Below are positions 57,121 through 64,000 of a stretch of 64,000 bases of DNA, in pieces. The notes below the pieces were generated by a model. The model did not search any database and was not told where the DNA came from. It saw only the letters and a program-made list of their open reading frames with translations. The DNA lies in NCBI GenBank assembly GCA_032716605.1, contig CM064480.1:25472129-25536128 (forward strand), written 5' to 3'. The DNA comes from Paralithodes platypus. Lineage: Eukaryota > Arthropoda > Malacostraca > Decapoda > Lithodidae. The position numbers and the translations under genes are program-made. How positions within the stretch are numbered: position 1 is the first letter of the stretch; every line of letters begins with the position of its first letter.

Positions 57121-58557
57121 AACATTCGAAATACCCCCCCTGACCCCCCCTATATAAACTTTTCCCGCGCAAAAGCGCATCAGTTGAATAGTAGCCAGTC
57201 CACGTAACGGATGTGATGCTCTCGTGGATGCTTACAAAACACTCCAACCTCAGGATACAGTGATTCTCGGTGCCCGCGATCAAAGTTCATCTGTAAGGAA
57301 GTAAATCAACCCTTCCCGAATATTTTCTTGCAATTGGGAGACCAAGGGCAAGATTATACCCGTGAACAACCGATTTACAAACCTGTTGATTGTCTCATAA
57401 ACGTATTGAAAGCCGGCCTCGCCACTACCTTGTGCTTACGAGCAATCATAACTCATAACCGGTCTAGGGTAGAAAGATCTTGTTATGTTAGAAGGGATTA
57501 CGCGAATTAGGAGAAAGCTCGGCGAGAAGAATTCCTGGGCAACAATTGTCTGTTGACCAAAAGGCGTAAAGCCGCCTGCACGCCCCGAACCTCCCATAAG
57601 GCCAGAATAGTTAAGAAAAGTCGCTTCTCCCGACTGTCTTACGTTAATTCGATACATTGCATCACCGGCCGTGCCAGAGACAGTGTCATTCAAGGCTTTC
57701 AGAGGTGTACCATATTGGCGTGTCATCACCGGCTAGACAAGTTAGCCCAACTGTAAACTTCTCTACACTCCCGGACAACTTGGACGGCCAAGGAGCCGCT
57801 GTTAACCCCCGACACACCAGCTCAAGATAACTTGGAAGACTATCACAGGCTAATTCTCGAAGTACTAGTGTACAGTACAAATAACTCCACCAGTGTATTC
57901 AATTGTGTCTCGAAGTCATTCGGTGCTAAGAGGAAAGTGATTACTAAGCTAGGCGAGAGCAAAGATATCAGGAAAGTAAACTAGGCGAATTGAGAAAGCA
58001 ATTTCCGAATAAGGGATTGTGATTAATTACCCTAAACCCTGAATCGCCCCACTGATATTTATGTCTTAAATATTACTCCACCAAGTGAACCTAGCTACAG
58101 TTTATTCCCTTTACGTTAATTCTTGGGAGGTAACCATATTGCTTATAATTTCATCTTTGATTTCGAATCCAATTACCAGAGAGTTAATTAACGAGATACC
58201 TAGTCTTTGTGATTTGTGTAACCTACGTATCGTTGATGTAATGTGATCAGAAGAATAATTCCTGAACGTTGGAAGTGGGAAGCGAAAACTCCATCCAAAT
58301 CCGCGAGCAGTGCTAAGAGATTATAAAAAGACCAATAACCTAACCGAGTGCTCCAACATCTATTGTTCGTGCGAATTCTATTACGTACCTTATACCCGAG
58401 TGTTTTAATCCAAATAAAGATGTATTACAAACCATATATCCGAGATTATTTATGTCCTCTGTTGATTCCCTTTATGTACTTTACAATAAATCCAATAACC
58501 CAGTCTTCCAGAACTCACCTATACCAAGTTAAACCTGTATAAAATCAGGGCATAACA
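57121..58557 (+). repeat. LTR-B LTR, 3' part
   Basis: 58246-58300 (gatcagaag...ctgaacgttggaagtggga) matches the complement of 15400-15450, and 58345-58557 matches the complement of 49274-49490. AATAAA-like signals occur near 58420 and 58488. Ends gggcataaca. No ORF is supported. Confidence 0.6.
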
Positions 58558-58575
58558 TTGGCGGCTAGTGGTGGT
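58558..58575 (+). promoter_or_regulatory. LTR-B primer-binding site
   Basis: ttggcggctagtggtgg follows the LTR end. In the captured copies it reads ttggcggcagcggtgg, so the present one has two or three changes. Confidence 0.6.
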
Positions 58576-58646
58576 TCTTGATTCGGATAGACGATTTTAT
58601 TGCATTGCATATTGTCAAACAAGAGAGGCATGGTAACATCGCAAAA

Positions 58647-59651
58647 ATGGCAGCTCACTATTACACTCACATTCCCAAGTATGATGTAAACACGTATGAT
58701 ATCGCCACTTACTTAGACATAGTAAAGCCAGTGTTAGATTTGGCATTTCAAAATGACCGCGAGAAAATCGCCGTTGCATTATTGCACATTATGCAATTGG
58801 GAAAAGCCGTTTCCCAAATTGCTAAACAGGTAACGCCAAAGCTTACCTGGAACCAGTTTCGATCCCTCGCGATCCAGGTCTTAGGACCACTTTTGGGTTC
58901 CCTCGTCTCCCAAAGAATAATAAAAGTCAACAAGATCAAGTATGAAGGGGATATCAATGTGACCCTTATACACCTCTACAGATACGTGAGGACCACGTAT
59001 AGCTCCCAAGGCGACGAGCAACAAAATGAACTTTTATTCAGCGCATTGCTCAACATCCTCCCACCTCACATCTATGCTCATCTCGACCCTTACGGCTCCT
59101 TCGAGGAACACATGCTCGCCAGGAGGGAAAATTGCCAACTCAACCAAGTAGTGTATGAAGGACACTCAGACGCCACCATAGCCAAGGTATGTGAGCACGT
59201 CAGACCTCAACCTGGCGCTACCAACAATTTGAGTCCAAGGTCAGTTCACCCACATCCATTCACTCCCTCACATTCCCCCTTAGTAAATGAAGCTCCTGTA
59301 AAACTCTCACCCCCAGCCATGTCTAAAAACTCTGTGAAACCCCTGTCCGACCCTAGAAAAGATAAAGTAAAAAAGAAACCCCTATCCACCTCTCCAGCCC
59401 CTATCCAAGAAAAGAAAATTCCTCCACTTGACCCTATCATAAATAAGTCCCTCCATTCTCCTAAGAAATCAAACCCCCCGCACCCTTCCAAAATGACCCC
59501 CAAGGAAATTCCAACCCCAGTGCACTCTTCCTTGCCTCTACCCACTCTGACCGTCCCTGAGTTTTCCCCTGCCCAGCTATCCATCAACGATAATCCGAAA
59601 TCAATTGTGTTACCCCATGAAGCCCCTCCATTTTTCTATGCCTGCCATTAA
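58647..59651 (+). CDS. LTR-B gag, N-terminal part
   Basis: Met 58647 chosen by comparison with the antisense copies (MAAHYY against MAAYFP), although the frame opens at 58578. Residues 1-170 form a helical capsid-like region (DIVKPVLDLAF; VTPKLTWNQFR; EQQNELLFSALLNILPP), followed by a Lys/Pro/Ser-rich tail. Gag packages element RNA; the exact superfamily is not recognised. The stop at 59651 seems premature, because Pro-rich sequence continues to the LINE junction near 59828 and again after 61180. No pol is found before 62349, so the element looks gag-only. Confidence 0.72.
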   Translation: MAAHYYTHIPKYDVNTYDIATYLDIVKPVLDLAFQNDREKIAVALLHIMQLGKAVSQIAKQVTPKLTWNQFRSLAIQVLGPLLGSLVSQRIIKVNKIKYEGDINVTLIHLYRYVRTTYSSQGDEQQNELLFSALLNILPPHIYAHLDPYGSFEEHMLARRENCQLNQVVYEGHSDATIAKVCEHVRPQPGATNNLSPRSVHPHPFTPSHSPLVNEAPVKLSPPAMSKNSVKPLSDPRKDKVKKKPLSTSPAPIQEKKIPPLDPIINKSLHSPKKSNPPHPSKMTPKEIPTPVHSSLPLPTLTVPEFSPAQLSINDNPKSIVLPHEAPPFFYACH

Positions 59652-59828
59652 ATCACAAAACACAGAAATTGTAACACCCACTGTCACCAATTTCCTTCCA
59701 ATGTCACCCCTGAAGAATGCCAGCAAGAAAATGAGTTCCCCTCCACTCTCTCGGATGCACCTGTGACCCAAAAGAAACCTTCAACCCCGTCAATCCCTCA
59801 ACAACCTGTCACGCCTCTCATTTCTTAA
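59652..59828 (+). pseudogene. LTR-B gag tail before the LINE insertion
   Basis: Pro/Ser/Thr-rich sequence in broken frames, continuous in character with 61181 onward. Confidence 0.45.
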
Positions 59829-61180
59829 GCATTTCTCTTCTCATAATCTGCTCTCAGATCGCCAGTATGGCTTCCTTAAGGGTCGCTCTACTGGTGATCT
59901 TCTTTCATATCTTACTAACTCTTGGTCATCCTCCTTTCGGGACTTTGGTGAGACTTTTTCTATTGCACTAGACATATCGAAAGCCTTCGATAGAGTCTGG
60001 CATAAATCTTTAATTTCTAAACTACCCTCCTTCGGTTTCTATCCCTCCATCTGTGCCTTTGTCTCTAATTTCCTTTCCGGCCGTTCCATAGCCGCGGTTG
60101 TGGACGGCCATTGTTCACTTCCTCACCTTATAAACTCCGGTGTTCCTCAGGGCTCTGTCCTATCTCCTATTCTCTTTCTAATTTTTATAAATGATCTCCT
60201 TAACTGTACCTTAATTCCCATCCATTCATACGCAGACGACTCAACCTTACACTACTCCATTAGTTTTTCAGAACGCCCCAGCCAGCAATCCCTCAACGAC
60301 AAACGTAATGAAGCCATAGAACTCTTAAATTCTGATCTAAATACTATATCCAATTGGGGCAGAGAAAACCTTGTTAACTTTAATGCTTTCAAAACCCAAT
60401 TTCTCCATCTATCTACCCGTTCGGAATTCCCATCCCAGCGGACTACCCCTTATTCTTCAACAATACAAAAATCAACCCTTCATCTTCTCTCAATATTCTT
60501 GGTGTCTCTTTTTCTTCTGCTCTCATTTGGAAGGACCATATTACCAGTCTTGCTAAGGCAGCCTCCCAGAAGCTGGGTGTGCTCAACCGCCTTAGGGAGT
60601 TCTTTTCCCCTGCACAGCTTCTTGCTCTGTACAGGGGCATAGTGCGCCCTTGTATTGAGTATTGTTCACATGTGTTGGGAGGTTCCTCTCACACCGTTCT
60701 CCTAGACAAAGTTGAAAGGAAGGCCTTTCGTATCATTAACTCCCGTCCACTCACCAACTCTCTGCAATCTCTCTCTCTCCGCCGCAATGTTGCATCTCTC
60801 TCGCTATTCTATCGCTACTATAATAATCAGTGTTCCTCAGAGCTATCCCAGTGCATACCACCTCCTTTACGTAGGGCACGTGGTACCCGTCTTGCAACTC
60901 AATCCCACCCCTACTCTGTGCAACTCTCCAACCCAAGAGTGAAACGTTACTCTCAAACTTTCTTCTAGTCAACAGCTGAGCTCTGGAACTCTCTCCCAGA
61001 ATCAGTCTTTCCCTCTTCCTATGGCTTAAATTGCTTCAAACTCCGTGTGTCCAGGCATTTTGGCTCGAACGTCCCTTGATTTTGGCCCTGTCACTCTTTC
61101 AACTATGGGGGAGGCACTCGCTATAGGCAGTTATGCCTTTTGCCTCCCTCAATCACATAGAAAAAAAAAAAGAAAAAAAA
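59829..61180 (+). mobile_element. 5'-truncated LINE fragment in LTR-B gag
   Basis: Starts inside an RT domain and ends in an A-tail (about 61158-61180). Related to, but distinct from, the 25-kb LINE. It splits the Pro-rich gag tail. Confidence 0.8.
59835..60968 (+). pseudogene. LINE reverse transcriptase fragment
   Basis: RT blocks in order: DRQYGFLKGRSTGDL, ALDISKAFDRVWH, GVPQGSVLSPILFLIFIND, HSYADDSTLH (catalytic ADD), then thumb and VRPCIEYCSHVLGG. A stop precedes Met 60100, and a frameshift near 60480-60580 moves the C-terminal part into the 60579-60968 frame. No endonuclease is present. Confidence 0.82.
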
Positions 61181-61986
61181 TGTCCTCATATTCATCACCT
61201 CTCTCTCTCTCCCCCCCAATTGAAATATTACCCTCAATTCCTTCACTTCCCCAGCAATCCCCAACCTCAAGCCCCCTCCTTCATTCTTCGACTCTCTCTG
61301 TTTCCCCCCCCAGCAGTACAATTTCTCCACTTGTGTCAACTGCTCCATCACTACTCTCTCCTTCACCCTCAACCCAAGAAGATCACTCCCTCCTGGAAAG
61401 TGCTTCACCACCTAAATACCCTAACGTCCCCATTCAGGGACCACCACCTCCCCCCCCCCCCCCCCCGTCAAAACTGTCAACCTTATCTCCCCAACCATCA
61501 TCCCCCCACATATCCGACCTCGGTGAGCACCTTCAAACACCCGCATCAACCAGGAAATATATGACACCACCTATCTCCTATTCCCCTCCCCCCTTCTCCC
61601 CCTTTCCCACATTACCCAAACCCCCCCAAAATCCAACACCAGTACCACCATCTCCCCCCCCTGTCTCCTGCATCAATCCTACCAAATCCAACACTTCTCC
61701 ACAACAAACCTCTTCCCCAACAACCTCTCCAAACCGACCTACTCATTCCCCCTCCACAAGGTCCCTGCCAAACCCCCACACCTCAACCCTCTCACGACCG
61801 CAAGCCTCTACCCAATCCAACCCCTCACCAGCATCAACCTCTTCCACAACCAAGATCCCCTCCACTCATTCCTTATCAATTCCCCCCACCCCTGCTCTCT
61901 CAATACCCCACCTATCAACCTTCAACACCTCCATCCCTAACAAATCAACCGCAAACCTTAGCCTCCGTCTCTCCCTCCCCCGATGA
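61181..61986 (+). CDS. Pro/Ser-rich gag tail of LTR-B (resumed)
   Basis: An open frame of over 260 codons dominated by Pro, Ser and Thr, with a run of nine Pro encoded by the C tract at 61449-61467. Low-complexity composition gives no domain. It is in the right place and has the same character as the tail of the 58647 gag, so I read it as the distal part of that ORF, displaced by the LINE. C-rich composition alone can keep such frames open, so protein status is uncertain. Confidence 0.45.
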
Positions 61987-62348
61987 CAACAAAAACTCAA
62001 GGTCAAGGCTCCACCCACCACCACTTCCCTGCCCAATACCCCAGACAACCTCCAGACGTAAAGGGACACCCTACAATAACAACACACCTAACGGTCCGCC
62101 CGCCTCTCCCTTCCAAACTGTAAACCAAACCCCCAGTTTAAAGCCCCGACCACCACCACCCCCCCTGCCTCCCTACCAAAGTGAAAGGGAATTCCCAAGG
62201 TCAAAGCTCCAGACACCACCACCCCACCTCACCCTACTATGGTTACCCCCTCCCCCACCCCACCATAGACTGGCCCTGCCCGCCAAAACAAACCCACTTA
62301 CTCCACCCTTGAGGTACATGGTCGTACCTCATATAAAGGCGACGGAAG
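61987..62348 (+). other. C-rich LTR-B internal sequence and PPT-like end
   Basis: Two imperfect copies of a ggtcaa.gctcca...caccacc segment (about 62001 and 62200). Ends aaaggcgacggaag, a purine-rich stretch suitable as PPT for an LTR starting at 62349. No pol is seen. Confidence 0.45.
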
Positions 62349-62690
62349 TAAAATATCCCAGGAACGAAATCCCCAAGAACGAAGGGACCCGCCGTCACAG
62401 GCTAGGATAGCTATAATGATCACCAACTTCGCCTCTCCTTTCCACTTAACTCCACATGTTATACGTCTCTTCAATCACAGTCTTCTAGTATACAACCCAC
62501 ATTACTTCATCCCTTAACATTCTTGATGTACCGACTAAGTATGTATTTAATTAAGGTAACAGCCATGCAGACTATAATATTTTCATTGTGTAGGTACGAC
62601 GGCGATCTGAAGACACCTCAGTAAACTACATGTCCCCCCCCCCCCCTCTGTTCTAGTTGGGAGAGCCACTTGAGTCCACCGACTCATATA
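62349..62690 (+). repeat. LTR-B 3' LTR fragment with empty LTR-A site
   Basis: Matches 47694-47805 joined to 53544-53769. Single atgtt at 62456-62460 marks the unoccupied insertion site. Homology ends abruptly at catatagatt, where BEL/Pao pol sequence begins. Confidence 0.8.
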
Positions 62691-62692
62691 GA

Positions 62693-63100
62693 TTATCGCA
62701 ATACCCAAGCTACAACTCTGACTAGTTTATTATAGTCACCGAATCTTGCCCACTCTATGATTGGACCCGGTGGCTCATTTGGTTGGGCTGTAACTGCCAC
62801 TGTTTCCAGTGGCAGAAGTCCCTCGCCATCAGCATGCCAAATCGTCCATTCACTTTCATGGAGCAGCCACTTTGGACCATGCCACCACAATTCGGACTTC
62901 ACTAACTGGCTAGCCGTTATACCCCTAGTTATGAGATCACTAGGGTTTTCTTTTGTATTTACATAATGATAAGCAACATCTGGCAAAAGGGCTCTAATCT
63001 CATCTACCCTATTCCGCACATAAACTGGCAGAGACTTCTTGCTATGTATCCAGTTGAGTGCGACCTGACTATCGCACCAAACGTAAACGATTTCAATATT
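62693..63100 (-). pseudogene. BEL/Pao pol, region after RNase H (truncated)
   Basis: Continues the 63100-64000 pol in another frame: NRVDEIRALLPD, YHYVNTKENPSDLITRG (BEL/Pao block) and ELWWHGPKWL. A frameshift near 63100-63120 separates it from the main frame. It is cut off at 62693 where it meets the LTR-B fragment, so integrase is absent here. Confidence 0.8.
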
Positions 63101-64000
63101 TAATTCGCTCTCGTATGCTGCGCGAGTGCACGTACATGTTGCACCAGACGTGCTAATAGCAGCATGGCAGTCAATTCCATTTTAGGGATAGTTACCTTTT
63201 TAACCGGGGCTACCTTGGCCCGGGCTGTAACTAAATGTGCCCCAAATGAAGTAACGACATATATGGCTACCCCGTATGCCGTGGCGCTAGCATCGCAAAA
63301 CGTGTGTAACGTAACGTCACCGAACGCCGCCACTTTACGAGGTATAGGTTTAGTACATAGGATGGCATACTCATTCAACAACAATGTCCCTTGGTCATTC
63401 AGGTCCTCGGGCAAACTGTCATCCCATCCTATTTTACGTCTCCAAACTTCCTGCATTAGAATCCTAGCTCTTATGGTAACGGGTAATGCTAGACCCAAAG
63501 GATCAAAAAATTGCGCAACTTTGCTCAACAGACTTCTTTTTGTGTGCGCTCCTGTCTGCTGAGCAAAAGACCTTGTTTGATAAGTTAGTATGTCATGTTT
63601 AGGTTGCCAGATCATCCCCAAATTTCTGGACTTTTCCTGGTTAAGAGATGCCGTACCGTCCACCTGTATCAAACTCTGAAGATCTTCACTATTAGTAACC
63701 CACTTGCGGAGAAATAGATGTGCATCCGCAAACAATCTGCGTGCTTGCCAGTATGTATATAACAAATCGTCCTGACTATCGCTAGAACCCTGCAAATTGT
63801 CTATATATAATCCGTGAGATAGTTTACTTGTGTCTTCATGAGTATCAGCTAGATGTTTTTTTATTGTGGCATTTAACAAAAACTGTGAACACATGGCCCC
63901 AAAGAGTACAATCCAGAAACGGTATATTATGACCGGACTTTCAGAGTCGCTAATGTCGCTGAACCAAAGAAAGCGGGTAACATCTCTATCTTCCTCCTTT
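63100..64000 (-). CDS. BEL/Pao pol, RT-RNase H (partial, leaves the window)
   Basis: Open from the window edge to 63100 on the minus strand. Recognisable blocks: VTRFLWF and IVLFGAMCSQFLLNATIKKHL upstream of the palm motif, GLYIDNLQGS where YVDD is expected, the BEL-specific FDPLGLALPVTIRARILMQ, and RNase H with FCDASATAYGVAIY and PKMELTAML. The second catalytic Asp of the palm is Asn (YIDN), which should abolish polymerase activity. Protease, integrase and LTRs are not in view. Confidence 0.85.
   Translation of the reverse strand, partial: KEEDRDVTRFLWFSDISDSESPVIIYRFWIVLFGAMCSQFLLNATIKKHLADTHEDTSKLSHGLYIDNLQGSSDSQDDLLYTYWQARRLFADAHLFLRKWVTNSEDLQSLIQVDGTASLNQEKSRNLGMIWQPKHDILTYQTRSFAQQTGAHTKRSLLSKVAQFFDPLGLALPVTIRARILMQEVWRRKIGWDDSLPEDLNDQGTLLLNEYAILCTKPIPRKVAAFGDVTLHTFCDASATAYGVAIYVVTSFGAHLVTARAKVAPVKKVTIPKMELTAMLLLARLVQHVRALAQHTRAN

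Larger units (their letters stand above)
47694..58557 (+). mobile_element. LTR-B 5' LTR, interrupted by the LTR-A concatemer
   Basis: 47694-47805 plus 53544-53769 match 62349-62690 continuously, and 58557 is the LTR end (gggcataaca) followed by a PBS. If 62349 is the start of the 3' LTR, as the purine-rich aaaggcgacggaag before it suggests, the 5' LTR without the insert is about 5.1 kb. That length is inferred, since the 3' LTR is cut short at 62690. Confidence 0.5.

Noticed and set aside
57328..57756. Host gene fragments in overlapping ORFs
   Set aside because: The stretch shows similarity to the other LTR-B-type LTR and has no recognisable protein.
61121..62087. Other-strand ORFs opposite the Pro-rich region
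   Set aside because: Consequence of C-rich sequence; Gly/Val/Arg-rich translations without features.

Overview
The window is a eukaryotic, repeat-dominated intergenic region, most likely from an arthropod and probably a decapod crustacean. I infer this from the mix of element types: DIRS1-like tyrosine-recombinase retrotransposons (known to be common in decapods), CR1-like and a second APE-type LINE family, a Ty3/gypsy element, a BEL/Pao pol, tRNA-derived SINEs and a piggyBac-like MITE. I find no host gene, rRNA, functional tRNA, CRISPR or operon-like structure. Nearly all coding sequence is retroelement-derived and broken.

Layout. 1-240: unassigned flank. 241-13332: a long minus-strand DIRS element (DIRS-I) with inverted terminal repeats, an internal complementary region, gag, RT-RNase H and tyrosine recombinase; its gag is interrupted by a CR1-like LINE (about 5970-9660) and a small DNA-element-like insertion (4501-4949). 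13333-15156: flank with LTR-like features and a TE-associated ORF (14077-14850). 15157-17850: a diverged LTR of a family called LTR-B here. 17851-29079: DIRS-II (minus), a deletion derivative lacking RT, with a leader array of about 1.95-kb repeats and a LINE insertion (25018-28161); it runs into a 100-N gap (29080-29179). 29180-31605: no recognisable gene.

31606-44946: a Ty3/gypsy element with short LTRs, PBS and PPT. Its 5' LTR is split by an ORF-less 1.5-kb mini-DIRS (31642-33162), its gag by a TTAA-flanked MITE (33677-34166), and its pol by DIRS-III (36455-43432, plus), which itself carries a LINE fragment and two SINEs. 44947-47693: no gene, but a degenerate tandem repeat at 46680-47560.

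47694-62690: an LTR-B element whose very long 5' LTR is interrupted by the most unusual object in the window, a concatemer (47806-53538) of four 400-bp LTRs alternating with three near-identical internal regions. It is flanked by a 5-bp target duplication, and the empty site is preserved at 62456-62460. Each internal region carries an LTR-B-type gag ORF in antisense to the outer LTRs. The LTR-B gag proper lies at 58647-59651 and continues as a Pro/Ser-rich tail at 61181-61986, split by a LINE fragment. 62693-64000: BEL/Pao pol on the minus strand, running off the window.

The nesting gives a relative chronology. The gypsy element, DIRS-I and LTR-B are older hosts; DIRS-III, mini-DIRS, the MITE and the LTR-A concatemer came later; LINE and SINE insertions inside the DIRS leaders are the youngest. 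Names such as DIRS-I/II/III, LTR-A and LTR-B are local labels only.
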